From Conexibacter woesei Iso977N (GTDB lineage: Bacteria > Actinomycetota > Thermoleophilia > Solirubrobacterales > Solirubrobacteraceae): DNA of 64,000 nt. The stretch is from assembly GCF_000424625.1 (NCBI RefSeq), contig NZ_AUKG01000001.1:1860001-1924000 (forward strand), given 5' to 3'. A program made the translations under genes and the position numbers. The notes beneath the pieces are model-generated. The model searched no databases. It worked only from the letters and a program-made list of their open reading frames with translations, and was not told the origin of the DNA. Shown in pieces: positions 26,847 through 35,480 of the stretch. Every line of letters starts with the position of its first letter. Within the stretch, counting starts at the first letter, position 1.

Positions 26847-26968
26847 GGTCTTCGTGTACAGTGCGCGCCGCTGCCGGAGGAGAGCCGCGCCCGCACCGGG
26901 CGTTCCCGTACGACAACCGTCGTTGTCTGGCTCACTCGTCCCGAACCCCCCGGACGCGCTCCCCACAC

Positions 26969-28108
26969 ATGACGCCGGATCCCCTCGAACCGTTCGACCC
27001 CACCACGAGCCGCCGCCGCTTCCTGCAGGTCGGCGCCGTCGGGGCCTTCATCTGCACCATCGGCGGCAAGGACATCTCGCTGTCCAGGGCCGGCGACGCT
27101 GCCAAGGCCGATGCGGCCGCGCGCACCGTCAAGCGCCCGCCGCTGGCCGGCGGCCGCAGGCCGACCGCCCGCGCCGCGGCCGCCGCGACGCCCAAGGGCA
27201 GGACACCGGAGCCGACCGAGTCCCAGACCTACGTCACGCCGTCGCCGCAGCCCGGCGGCCGCGCCGTCGAGTACTGGATCCAGGCGACGACCGTGAAGTG
27301 GACGGTCGTCCCGACCGAGCGCGACGACTGGCACGACGTCAAGATCCCTGGTCCGTCGACGTTCACCGCGACCGTCTACCAGCAGATGACCGAGGGCTTC
27401 GCCGCGCCGTTCGGCCCGGCCGCGATCCCCGGCCCGCGCCTGCACGCCGAGGTCGGCGACACGCTCGTCGTCCACTTCCGCAACAACATCACCGGCAAGC
27501 TCGCCCAGCCGGTGACGATGCACCCGCACGGCGTGAAGTACAACCCGGAGTACGACGGCGTCTTCATCGGCGACTACACCCGCGCCGGCGGCTTCATCGA
27601 CTCCGGCGAGGAGTTCACCTACACCTGGGAGTGCGTCCCGGAGGCGGTCGGCACGTGGCCCTACCACGACCACGGCCCCAACCACACGCTCAACACGTTC
27701 CGGGGGCTCTTCGGCTCGCTGACCATCCGCGAGAGGGGCGACCCCGGGCCGGACGCCGAGCAGGTCCTGTTCATGCACCAGCTCCAGCCGCCGGTCACCG
27801 GCCTGAAGCGCGCGTACCAGTGCTTCAACGGTCGCGCCTATGCCGGCAACACGCCGATCGTCCGTGCCAAGGTCGGCCAGGACGTCGCGATCCACATCAT
27901 CGGCATGGACAACAACTTCCACGACTTCCACATCCACGGCCACCGCTGGAAGGACGAAGCCGGAGCGTTCGTCGACACCCCGTCCGTCGGTCCCAACGAG
28001 ACCATCACGGCGCGGTTCGTCGAGGACAACCCCGGCCGGTGGCTCTACCACTGCCATGTCTTCGCCCATCAGGACGGCGGCATGGCCGGCTGGTACCTCG
28101 TCGAGTAG
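26969..28108 (+). CDS. Tat-exported two-domain multicopper oxidase
   Basis: This 379-residue protein has the N-terminal SRRRFLQVGAVGAFICTIGG, a Tat signal. All four copper-ligand blocks are present: VTMHPHGVKY, TWPYHDHGPNH, FHDFHIHGHRW and YHCHVFAHQDGGMAGWY (HCH-x3-H-x4-M, type 1 site). The size fits two-cupredoxin laccase/nitrite-reductase-like enzymes, which act as trimers and oxidise phenols, metals or other donors. A long Pro/Ala/Thr linker follows the signal. It is the first gene of the operon with a beta-helix protein and a plastocyanin-like protein. The leader is about 100 nt. Confidence 0.88.
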   Translation: MTPDPLEPFDPTTSRRRFLQVGAVGAFICTIGGKDISLSRAGDAAKADAAARTVKRPPLAGGRRPTARAAAAATPKGRTPEPTESQTYVTPSPQPGGRAVEYWIQATTVKWTVVPTERDDWHDVKIPGPSTFTATVYQQMTEGFAAPFGPAAIPGPRLHAEVGDTLVVHFRNNITGKLAQPVTMHPHGVKYNPEYDGVFIGDYTRAGGFIDSGEEFTYTWECVPEAVGTWPYHDHGPNHTLNTFRGLFGSLTIRERGDPGPDAEQVLFMHQLQPPVTGLKRAYQCFNGRAYAGNTPIVRAKVGQDVAIHIIGMDNNFHDFHIHGHRWKDEAGAFVDTPSVGPNETITARFVEDNPGRWLYHCHVFAHQDGGMAGWYLVE

Positions 28109-28121
28109 CACTAGGAGAGAG

Positions 28122-29468
28122 ATGCACGTGTCCCACCGCAGTTCCATCGTCGCCGGCGTTGCCACCGTGGTGGCCGCGCTCGCGCTCGCCCCGGTCGCCG
28201 GGGCGGTCAACTACCCGCCGCCGTCGTTCCCGACGGGCGCGGGTTCCGCCAAGCCGAAGGGCCCCTTCAAGACCCTCAAGGTCTGCAAGGGCAGCAAGAA
28301 GTCCTGCTTCCCGACGATCCAGTCGGCGATCAACAAGGCCAACCCGGGCGACACCGTCAAGGTCGCCAACGGGACCTACCACGAGGCGCTCAAGATCACC
28401 GGCGCCAAGAAGCGCTACCTGAAGCTGACCGGCAACCCGTCGGATCCGTCGAAGGTCGTGCTCGAGGGCAAGGGCACCAGGGGCTCCAACGGCGTCCAGA
28501 TCAACGGCGCGGTGAACGTCACCGTCAACGGCTTCACGGCCCAGCACTACAAGGCCAACGGCTTCTTCGCCGTCAACACGAAGGACTACACCTTCACCAA
28601 CCTGCACGCCTTCCTGGTCGGCGTGTACGGCATCTACGCCTTCAACTCGGTCGGCGGCACGATGACCGACGACGTGTCGGCGTGGAACAGCGACTCCGGC
28701 TACTACATCGGGCAGACCCCGCCGCAGACCAAGCCGAAGCGCTCGATCGTCAAGAACGTCGTGTCCTACGGGAACGTCCTCGGCTGGTCCGGGACGAACA
28801 TGCGTTACGTGACGATCAGCAAGTCGAAGTTCTACAACAACGGCGCGGGCATGGTCCCGAACACGCTGAGCAGCGAGAGGTACCCGCCGGAAGAGGACAA
28901 CGTCATCACCGACAACGACATCTTCTGGAACAACTACAACTACTACGTGGGCGCGCCGTTCAGGGTCGGCAAGGCCGCGGCGGACTCGACCGCGTACCCG
29001 GTCGGCGTCGGCATCCTGCTCTTCGCGGGCCGCCACAACCGCATCGACAACAACCGCATCTACGGCAACTGGCTGGCCGGCGCGGGCATGATCCAGCAGA
29101 TCATCCTCAAGCCGAAGCTGCCGGACGTGTCGGAGCTGATCGGCAACCAGATCACGAACAACCAGTTCGGGCTCAACGGGACCGACCTCAACGGCCGCGA
29201 CATCGCCTACGACGGCACGGGCAGCGACAACTGCGTCGCCGGCAACACGGGCGTGACGTCGACGGTCGGCGCCGCGGACGCGTCGGGCTGGCCGGCGTGC
29301 CCGTTCAGCGGGGCGAACACGTACTCGGCCGACGGCCAGACCCAGATGGTGAACTGGGCGCTGGACAGCGACCACGAGAAGTTCCTGGTCCAGCACCCGC
29401 ACTCGACGCAGGCGGGCCTGTCGCCGCTGCTGCACTACGGCGACTACGCGGGGACGAAGGCCCCGTGA
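28122..29468 (+). CDS. Secreted right-handed parallel beta-helix protein
   Basis: This 448-residue protein has a signal peptide (IVAGVATVVAALALAPVAGA), then the opening CFPTIQSAINKANPGDTVKV ANGTY pattern of pectate-lyase-like proteins. Many Asn-rich rungs follow (VNVTVNGFTAQHY, NVITDNDIFWNNYNYYV, NRIDNNRIYGNWL, NQITNNQFGLNGTD). Catalytic residues for a defined polysaccharide are not identifiable. ATG 28122 follows AGGAGAGA. It is 13 bp after the multicopper oxidase and overlaps the cupredoxin start. Confidence 0.82.
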   Translation: MHVSHRSSIVAGVATVVAALALAPVAGAVNYPPPSFPTGAGSAKPKGPFKTLKVCKGSKKSCFPTIQSAINKANPGDTVKVANGTYHEALKITGAKKRYLKLTGNPSDPSKVVLEGKGTRGSNGVQINGAVNVTVNGFTAQHYKANGFFAVNTKDYTFTNLHAFLVGVYGIYAFNSVGGTMTDDVSAWNSDSGYYIGQTPPQTKPKRSIVKNVVSYGNVLGWSGTNMRYVTISKSKFYNNGAGMVPNTLSSERYPPEEDNVITDNDIFWNNYNYYVGAPFRVGKAAADSTAYPVGVGILLFAGRHNRIDNNRIYGNWLAGAGMIQQIILKPKLPDVSELIGNQITNNQFGLNGTDLNGRDIAYDGTGSDNCVAGNTGVTSTVGAADASGWPACPFSGANTYSADGQTQMVNWALDSDHEKFLVQHPHSTQAGLSPLLHYGDYAGTKAP

Positions 29469-29839
29469 GGGGTCGCACGACCGCGATCGTGACGATGGTG
29501 GGGGCCGCGGCGTTTGCCGCGGCCCCGGCCTCGCTGGCGGCCGCGACCACCAAGGGCAAGACCCGCAAGGTCAGCGTCAACGACAACTACTACGGGCCGT
29601 CGAAGCTGACCGTCCACGTCGGTGACACCGTCGACTGGGTCTGGTCCGAGGACGAGACCGACGTCCACGACGTCGACCTCAAGACGGCGCCCAAGGGCGT
29701 CAGGAAGTTCCAGTCGGATCCGCTCAGCGCGGGGGAGAGCTTCAAGCGCAAGCTCACCAAGCCCGGCACCTACAAGATCATCTGCACCTTCCACGAGGAG
29801 GAGATGAAGATGACGATCACGGTGAAGAAGGCGAAGTAG
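29465..29839 (+). CDS. Plastocyanin-like cupredoxin, exported
   Basis: This 124-residue protein has a signal peptide (AIVTMVGAAAFAAAPASLAAA) and one cupredoxin domain. It contains VNDNYYGPSKLTVHVGDTVDW, His in ETDVHDVDL, and the C-terminal ligand loop GTYKIICTFHEEEMKMTITV (Cys-x2-His-x3-Met), a complete type 1 copper site. GTG 29465 overlaps the preceding stop (GTGA). It is the likely electron carrier for the multicopper oxidase in the same operon. Confidence 0.85.
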   Translation: MRGRTTAIVTMVGAAAFAAAPASLAAATTKGKTRKVSVNDNYYGPSKLTVHVGDTVDWVWSEDETDVHDVDLKTAPKGVRKFQSDPLSAGESFKRKLTKPGTYKIICTFHEEEMKMTITVKKAK

Positions 29840-29856
29840 CGCCGCTCGTCGCTTTG

Positions 29857-29862
29857 TAGGTT
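29857..29862 (+). promoter_or_regulatory. -10 element TAGGTT for tag, leaderless type
   Basis: TAGGTT ends 7 nt before the ATG at 29870, separating tag from the copper operon despite the short gap. Confidence 0.55.
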
Positions 29863-29869
29863 CGTCGGC

Positions 29870-30469
29870 ATGACCGCCGCAGAGCTGCGGTGCTTCGGCG
29901 CCGACGACCCGCTGTACCGGCAGTACCACGATGAGGAATGGGGACGCCCCGTGCGGGATGAGGTCGCTCTCTACGAGCGCATCTCGCTCGAGGCGTTCCA
30001 GTCCGGGCTCGCGTGGATCACGATCCTGCGCAAGCGCGACAACTTCCGCGCGGCCTTCGAGGGCTTCGACCCGGTGAAGGTCGCGCGCTACGGCGCGGAT
30101 GACTTCGAGCGGCTGATGGCCGACGCGGGGATCGTCCGCAACCGGCTGAAGATCGAGGCGACGATCGCCAACGCACGTGCGCTGCTGGACCTGCGCGAGG
30201 CGGGCGAGTCGCTGGTCGACGTCGTCTGGGCGCATGCGCCCGATCCGGGCCGCCCGGCGCCGGCCGGCTGGGGCGATGTCCCGGCGGTGACGCCGGAGTC
30301 CAAGGCGCTGGCCAAGACCTTGAAGCAGAAGGGCTTCCGCTTCGTCGGGCCGACCACCGCGTACGCCGCGATGCAGGCCTGCGGGCTGGTCAACGACCAC
30401 CTCGCGGGGTGCGTCGCGCGGGCCGTGACGGAGGCCGCGCAGACAGCCATCCGGCATGAAGAAGTGTGA
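29870..30469 (+). CDS. tag: DNA-3-methyladenine glycosylase I
   Basis: This 199-residue protein matches Tag along its length. It has RCFGADDPLYRQYHDEEWGRP at the N-terminus, the SLEAFQSGLAWITILRKRDNF active-site region with the conserved Glu and Trp, and FRFVGPTTAYAAMQACGLVNDH. The zinc ligands Cys8, a His in YHDEEW, and the His and Cys of NDHLAGC are all present. The enzyme excises 3-methyladenine from alkylated DNA. It is transcribed alone from a leaderless promoter. Confidence 0.93.
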   Translation: MTAAELRCFGADDPLYRQYHDEEWGRPVRDEVALYERISLEAFQSGLAWITILRKRDNFRAAFEGFDPVKVARYGADDFERLMADAGIVRNRLKIEATIANARALLDLREAGESLVDVVWAHAPDPGRPAPAGWGDVPAVTPESKALAKTLKQKGFRFVGPTTAYAAMQACGLVNDHLAGCVARAVTEAAQTAIRHEEV

Positions 30470-30486
30470 GTTCTGACGTCCCGCTG

Positions 30487-30515
30487 TTGGAACGCGGCTC
30501 CGGTGACGATACGGT
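30487..30515 (+). promoter_or_regulatory. Promoter TTGGAA-N17-TACGGT
   Basis: The -35 is at 30487-30492 and the -10 at 30510-30515 with 17-bp spacing, upstream of the coiled-coil protein. The transcript would have a leader of about 130 nt containing a TCCGGGC/GCCCGGA hairpin at 30556-30576. Confidence 0.5.
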
Positions 30516-30651
30516 GGACGTGCACATGAAGCACCCGTACTCCCCTACTTGTTGCTCCGGGCCAGATGCGCCCGGACGCCCCGCGCCCGGAGCGGCGCGG
30601 TACATCAGCCCGTCGAGCCCTGCTCGGCGCCTGCGTTAGGGGGCCTGCGAC

Positions 30652-31791
30652 ATGGCCCCCGTGCAGGTCGCGGGGGCCCCACGCCGGGGCAAGACCCCGC
30701 AGTGGACTCCCGAGTCCGTCATCACCGAGATCCAGCACTTCGTCGAAGCGCACGGCGAGGTTCCGCGGCTTGCGGACCTCAACCCGGGCCAGGCGAAGAT
30801 CACCGGCCAGATCTGGCGCATCGATCGTTACCGCGCCGGCTGTCCCATCTGTGGCTCGGCCTACCCGTCGGCGAACGCCGCCCGTCGCTGCTTCGACGGC
30901 TCGCTGGAGCGCGCGATCCGCGCCGCCGGCTTCGAGCCCGCCAAGCGCGGCCCGCGCCGCCGCACCGAGGTGGACCTGAGCGAGCGCGCGACCCAGCGCC
31001 TCGAGCACGACGCGCGCGTGGCGATCGACGCCGCGCTGGCCCGTGCCGGCGAGGCCGAGCAGCGCGCCGAACGTCTTGAGCTGCAGCTGGAGCGCGCGCG
31101 TGCGAAGGCCGCCGTGGCGCCGAAGGTCAAGACCAAGATCGTGCGCGAGCGCGTCACGGATGCCGCGGCCCTGGCCCGGATCACCCGTGCGCGCGAGGCC
31201 GCCGAGGCGCGCGCGATCGTCCTGAGGTCCGAGCTGGCCGAGGCCAAGATGGACGCCGCCGAGGCGCGCCGGACGGCCGTCAAGCTGGCGTCGCGCCTGG
31301 AGCGCGCCGAGGCGACGATCAGCGACGCGCGTGCGCAGAAGCGCGGCGTGGGCGCCGAGCTGGCCGAAGCGCAGGCGCGGGCCGAGGAAGCCGAGCGGCG
31401 TGCCGAGGAGGCCGAGCGCCGCGCCGAGCTGGCGTCGGCCAACGCAGTCCGGGTCGAGCGCGTCGTCGAGGCGCCGCCGGAGCAGGCCGTGATCGACGAG
31501 GCGCTGGCGCGTGCCGCCGCCGCCGAGGAGCTCGCCGTGCGCGCCGAGTCGCGCGCTGCGCGTGCGGAGCGCGAGTACGCGGAGGTCGCGGTCGCCGCGA
31601 CCGGCGCGCCGCGCAAGCTGACCGCCGCCGAGCTGGACGAGCTGCGCTCGGACGGTCCGGCCGGTCCGGCGCTGCTGGCCGATGCGCTGAAGGCGCTCGG
31701 CGTCGCGCGGCGCACGGACAACCGGTTCAAGCTGGAAGAGGCGCTGGCTTCGGTGGCTTCGGCCGCCGTGACCTGGCGCGACCGGCTGTAG
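30652..31791 (+). CDS. Homing-endonuclease-associated-repeat protein with zinc knuckle and long coiled coil
   Basis: This 379-residue protein has residues ~17-95 resembling the HNR DNA-binding repeat (WTPESVITEIQHFVEAHGEVP, then PSANAARRCFDGSLERAIRAAG). A CPIC motif is inserted, as in related proteins. Residues ~110-330 form an extended Ala/Glu/Arg coiled coil (repeated EAEERRAEEAERR). A short globular end (LTAAELDELRSDGPAGPALLADAL) closes it. There is no nuclease motif. It may be a DNA-binding, chromosome-organising or structural protein; the role is not known. It carries a strong terminator. Confidence 0.72.
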   Translation: MAPVQVAGAPRRGKTPQWTPESVITEIQHFVEAHGEVPRLADLNPGQAKITGQIWRIDRYRAGCPICGSAYPSANAARRCFDGSLERAIRAAGFEPAKRGPRRRTEVDLSERATQRLEHDARVAIDAALARAGEAEQRAERLELQLERARAKAAVAPKVKTKIVRERVTDAAALARITRAREAAEARAIVLRSELAEAKMDAAEARRTAVKLASRLERAEATISDARAQKRGVGAELAEAQARAEEAERRAEEAERRAELASANAVRVERVVEAPPEQAVIDEALARAAAAEELAVRAESRAARAEREYAEVAVAATGAPRKLTAAELDELRSDGPAGPALLADALKALGVARRTDNRFKLEEALASVASAAVTWRDRL

Positions 31792-31817
31792 CCGTCACAC
31801 CGACCACATCATGTTGC

Positions 31818-31852
31818 ACCGAGGGCCGGCGCTGTGTGCGCCGGCCCTCGGT
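31818..31852. terminator. Strong 15-bp hairpin terminator
   Basis: Perfect 15-bp arms (31818-31832 and 31838-31852, ACCGAGGGCCGGCGC) with a 5-base TGTGT loop are followed by CGTTCTT. It lies between the convergent coiled-coil and lipase genes. Confidence 0.85.
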
Positions 31853-31873
31853 CGTTCTTGGGGTTGTTGGTTG

Positions 31874-33193
31874 CTAGCCCTCGGGGATCGGGTCCAGGGC
31901 GTTGCCGGGCGCGATCGACGAGCAGTTCGGCGTCGTGGGGAAGCCGCTGAAGCGGCCGAGCAGCCATGGTGTTGCCGAGGCCAGCCACGGCACGGCGGTC
32001 GTGACGTGGGAGAGGGCGTCGTACTGCGTGTACTGGACCTTGGTGCCGGCTGCGCAGTACCTGCGGGCGAGGGTTCGGACGTCGCCGGCGATCATCACGC
32101 CGTCGCCCCTGCCGATGCCGGGCTTGGTTCCGGGCGTGCCCTCCAGCTCGCCGTTGGCGCCCTGGCCGATGAACAGCGGCGTGGTCGGCGTGCCGCCCGT
32201 GCCCATGATCAGCTGGTTGGCCGCGTGGACGTAGGCCGGGACGCTTTCCGGCTGTGAGTACTCCGGCTTAGCCATCTGGGCCCAGGTGAGGCCGGGGTAC
32301 TGGCCGAGGACCTGGGCAATCGTGGCGTGCTGGAGCTTGTTGTAGATCTGCAGGCCGTAGTCCGACAGGTAGGGCGTGAGGTCGATGCCGAACGCGCGCG
32401 AGACGCCGATGATCGCCATCGGCAGGACGCCGGCCCAGACCGAGGAGCCGTCCACGTAGTGGAGGTTGTGCGCGGGGTCGACGAGGACGCCGCCGAAGGC
32501 CGCGCCGACCAACTTGGTGTTGATGTCGGGCGCGTAGGTGGGGGCGAGCTCTGCCGCCCACTCGGTGGCGATCGCGCCGCCGGAGTAGCCGAGCATGCCG
32601 ATCTTGGGGTTGGCGCCCTGGAGGTGCGTCGCGGGCGCGGCGAGCGCGGCGCGGAGCCCGTCGAGCGTGTTGTAGCCGTACTCGGGGCCGGCCGCGAAGT
32701 CGGCCTGCTGGCCTTCGGTGTCCGGGATCGCGACGGCGTAGCCGCCGAGGAGGAACGGCTGGACGAGGTTGTCCTCCAGCTGTGGGATCGCGCCGCCGAG
32801 CGAGATGCCGCCGCCGGAGATCGTGTACGACGGCTCGTCGTCGGGGTTCAGGGAGTCGTAGAACGACTGGTAGGAGATGATCCTCGGGGCGCCGAGCTGC
32901 AGCGGCGGGAGGAGCACCGAGGTGACGTTCGTCGCCGGCCGGTGCTGCTGGTCGGTCGAGCGGTAGAGGATCTGGACGGCTTTCACCAGCGTCGGGATCC
33001 CGACGACATGCAGCTGCTCCGTGCGCGTGTTGAGCACGGTTCCGGGTTGCAGTTGTGCGAGCGGCGTCGCTCCCGAGTACCTGTAGAACGGATCCTGCCC
33101 CGGCCTCGGCGGAGCAGCACTCGCCCCTGCCGCACCGATCAACAACACCAACATGCTCGCGACCAGCGCAAGCCCTGCTCCCCGACGCATCAT
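31874..33193 (-). CDS. Secreted lipase (LIP / fungal lipase A-like family)
   Basis: This 439-residue protein has a signal peptide (GLALVASMLVLLIGAAGASA). The body has the secretory lipase pattern: DPFYRYSGATPLAQLQPGTVL, VLLPPLQLGAPRIISYQSFYD, the GYSGGAIATEWAAEL nucleophile elbow, and the acid/His region VQYTQYDALSHVTTAVPWL. It hydrolyses triglycerides or other esters outside the cell. The start at 33193 follows GGAGGAGAGGG. It is monocistronic, with the shared terminator at 31818-31852. Confidence 0.88.
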   Translation of the reverse strand: MMRRGAGLALVASMLVLLIGAAGASAAPPRPGQDPFYRYSGATPLAQLQPGTVLNTRTEQLHVVGIPTLVKAVQILYRSTDQQHRPATNVTSVLLPPLQLGAPRIISYQSFYDSLNPDDEPSYTISGGGISLGGAIPQLEDNLVQPFLLGGYAVAIPDTEGQQADFAAGPEYGYNTLDGLRAALAAPATHLQGANPKIGMLGYSGGAIATEWAAELAPTYAPDINTKLVGAAFGGVLVDPAHNLHYVDGSSVWAGVLPMAIIGVSRAFGIDLTPYLSDYGLQIYNKLQHATIAQVLGQYPGLTWAQMAKPEYSQPESVPAYVHAANQLIMGTGGTPTTPLFIGQGANGELEGTPGTKPGIGRGDGVMIAGDVRTLARRYCAAGTKVQYTQYDALSHVTTAVPWLASATPWLLGRFSGFPTTPNCSSIAPGNALDPIPEG

Positions 33194-33565
33194 CCCTCTC
33201 CTCCCGCAGATGAACCGACCCGTACAGAAGACCCTTTACCCATCACGCCCCATCTCACCCCTCAAATCCCGCGCCCAGATCCCGCGGCACCACACCGCCT
33301 GCGCCGCGACATCACTCCGCGCACCGCCGCCGTCCCGGATGAAGGCGCTTCGCTTGACCGTCATCGCTCGCCACACCGCGACCGGTCACGCTCTTCGCCG
33401 CCACCCGTCCGGCATCAAGTCACGCGCTCACTTCGCTGTGGCAGCGCGACCGTCTGTTCCGCGGTGTCGCGTCGCTGCAGCGCACGCGCCGTTGGCTGAG
33501 AAGGTCGTCGTCGCCCGCTGCGCCGCCAGCGGTCGCGGTCTCTGCCGCGATGCGTCCGGCCCGAG
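33194..33565. other. Gene-free 372-bp interval
   Basis: The interval lies upstream of the lipase and downstream of the MFS gene on the same strand. It has no supportable gene on either strand; open frames here have no family resemblance and odd composition. The promoter and leader of the lipase must lie in its left part. It also has no clear repeat. Confidence 0.6.
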
Positions 33566-34771
33566 CTACACGCGCACCGCGCCGCGGCGGCGGTCTTCGG
33601 CCCACGTCGACACCGGGACGGTCGCGAAGCCGGCGGCGAGGAAGAGTGCGCCGAAGGCCAGCCAGCCGGCGGTGCCGAGGGCGACGATCGCGGCCATCAG
33701 CGCGGGGCCGAGCATCGCCGCCAGGGCGTAGCAGGAGGAGGCGAGGCCTTGGTATTGGCCTTGGGCGTCCTCGGGCGCGAGGCCGAAGCTGAGGCCCCAG
33801 GACGACGCGGCCTGCGTCATCTCGCCGAAGACCTCCACGACGGCCGCGGTGACCACGACGAGCGCGGCGGTCGCGGCGCCGGCGACCGCGCCGGAGAGGG
33901 CGAAGACGACGCACGACGCGGCGAGCAGCACGGCCGCGAGGACCGCGACGCGGGCGGCGCCGGAGACGGTCTCGCTGCCGCGCGCCATCGGGACCGACAG
34001 CGCCGCGACGAGCACGCAGTTGATGAAGAACACGATGCCGACGGTCACGCGCGGCGCGTCGGTGTGGCCGATCCAGAGCGGGATCCCGACGTCGAGCAGC
34101 GAGTAGTGCAAGGTCATGATCGCCACGAGCGCCATCACCGCGAGGTAGGGACGGTCGCGCAGGACGACGAGCCGCGGGCCTTCGGCGGCGGGCGGCTGGG
34201 GCGGCACGTGGGGGAGGCGCAGCGTCAGCACGAGCGCGAGCGCATACGAGGCGGCGTCGCCGAGGATCAGCGTGTCGTAGGCGGCGCGCGTGTCGATGAC
34301 GATCGCGAGCGCCGCGATCCCGGAGCCGATCGCGAACCCGACGTTCGTGACCGACCGCAGGACCGCCCGTCCGCGCACGCGGTCGGCGGGCGGCAGCGCC
34401 TGGGCGATGAAGCCCTGGCGCACCGCCGACTCGGCACGGTTCAGCGTGACGACGAGCGCCGCGACGACCAGGAACGCCACGAACGACCTGGTTACGACGT
34501 ACAGCGCCACCGCCGCCACCTCGCAGACCAGGATCCCCGCCAGCACCTCCCGCGGCCCCCGCCGGTCCGCCAGATGCCCGACCGGCACCCCGACGACCAC
34601 GCCGAACACCCCGGCGACGGTGAGCCCGACGCCGACCTGCCCACCACCAAGTCCTACAACATGCGTGAAGTACAGCACGACCACCGTCGCCAGCAGGCCG
34701 TTCCCGATGGTGTTGACCAGCGTGATGGCCGCGAACGTGCGGATCGGACCGGGCGCCCGGAGCATCCCCAT
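33566..34771 (-). CDS. MFS transporter
   Basis: This 401-residue polytopic protein has about 11-12 hydrophobic segments. The motif-A loop (VPVGHLADRRGPREVL) lies between TM2 and TM3, and the second half has the amphipathic GLAPEDAQGQYQGLASSCYALAAML. It resembles the multidrug-resistance (DHA1, MdtG/YttB-like) carriers, but the substrate is not determined. ATG 34771 follows GGAGG. The gene starts 3 bp after a 78-residue membrane protein, with which it is presumably co-transcribed. Confidence 0.85.
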   Translation of the reverse strand: MGMLRAPGPIRTFAAITLVNTIGNGLLATVVVLYFTHVVGLGGGQVGVGLTVAGVFGVVVGVPVGHLADRRGPREVLAGILVCEVAAVALYVVTRSFVAFLVVAALVVTLNRAESAVRQGFIAQALPPADRVRGRAVLRSVTNVGFAIGSGIAALAIVIDTRAAYDTLILGDAASYALALVLTLRLPHVPPQPPAAEGPRLVVLRDRPYLAVMALVAIMTLHYSLLDVGIPLWIGHTDAPRVTVGIVFFINCVLVAALSVPMARGSETVSGAARVAVLAAVLLAASCVVFALSGAVAGAATAALVVVTAAVVEVFGEMTQAASSWGLSFGLAPEDAQGQYQGLASSCYALAAMLGPALMAAIVALGTAGWLAFGALFLAAGFATVPVSTWAEDRRRGAVRV

Positions 34772-34774
34772 TAC

Positions 34775-35011
34775 CTAGTACCTCCGCAGCAGGTGGCGAA
34801 GGAGCAGGAACGACGCGACGAGCACCACCGCCGGACCGACGGTGATCTCGACGAAGTCCCCCGTCGTGGCAGTCCCGCCGACGTTGTCGACGTCACCGTG
34901 GTTGGACAGCACGTAGAGCCCCCACGACAGCACAACGCCGGCGCCGACCATCACGACCAACAACCCCGCCTCGACCAGCCTCATCCCGAAGCGATACGCA
35001 CGACCCCGCAC
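34775..35011 (-). CDS. Small two-helix membrane protein
   Basis: This protein of 78 residues (or 69 if started at the ATG 34984) has two hydrophobic segments (LVEAGLLVVMVGAGVVLSWGL and VEITVGPAVVLVASFLLLRHL). They are separated by a short polar loop with NHGDVDNVGGTATTGD. It is immediately upstream of the MFS carrier, so it may be an accessory subunit; no family was recognised. Confidence 0.6.
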   Translation of the reverse strand: MRGRAYRFGMRLVEAGLLVVMVGAGVVLSWGLYVLSNHGDVDNVGGTATTGDFVEITVGPAVVLVASFLLLRHLLRRY

Positions 35012-35033
35012 CGGTCAGATCATCGCAGGCTTG

Positions 35034-35480
35034 TCAGCCACCCGGACGAGTCGGCCGCTTGGCCTTCTTCTCGGCTCGGCTGAGGCCAACCGAGGGCCAG
35101 CCGTCGTCGCCGCAGCAATCGGGCTTCTGCTCTCGCTTCTGACCCGCGCCACCGATGTCGTACTCCGTCGCGAGCGAGGCGTAGAACGCGGGGCCGTCGT
35201 GGCGACCGATGTGCACGATCTGACCGCCGTCCTCGTCGAAGGTCAGGATGACGCGCCAGTCACGGTCAAGGTGGACGCAGCAGTACTCGGACCAACGGCC
35301 ATCTCTTGCCAGCAGTCGGTACCCGGCCGCTTTGCACGCCCGGGCCTTGAGCGCCGCCCGCAACTGCTCGAACGCGTCGGTGGAGTCCCCGCGCAGCGTC
35401 TCGCGCACCTCCTGGGCGGCGGGGGTGATCCGGAGTCGATGGCGCCCCGGGGCGTCGGCGGTCCGGTGGCGACGGCTCAA
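35034..35480 (-). CDS. RelE/ParE-like toxin of a type II toxin-antitoxin pair
   Basis: This 148-residue protein has a central ~80-residue region with the RelE/HigB-like pattern: FEQLRAALKARACKAAGYRLL, then YCCVHLDRDWRVILTFDEDGG and IVHIGRHDGPAFYAS. RelE-family toxins cleave mRNA on the ribosome. An extra 35-residue Lys/Arg/Cys-rich tail (KPDCCGDDGWP, RAEKKAKRPTRPGG) is unusual. Its start overlaps the upstream HTH gene by 4 bp, as in type II modules, with the antitoxin first. Activity is inferred. Confidence 0.65.
   Translation of the reverse strand: MSRRHRTADAPGRHRLRITPAAQEVRETLRGDSTDAFEQLRAALKARACKAAGYRLLARDGRWSEYCCVHLDRDWRVILTFDEDGGQIVHIGRHDGPAFYASLATEYDIGGAGQKREQKPDCCGDDGWPSVGLSRAEKKAKRPTRPGG

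Noticed and set aside
33153-33731. 192-residue plus-strand frame between lipase and MFS genes
   Set aside because: It overlaps both minus-strand genes, has no domain and begins inside the lipase signal peptide region.
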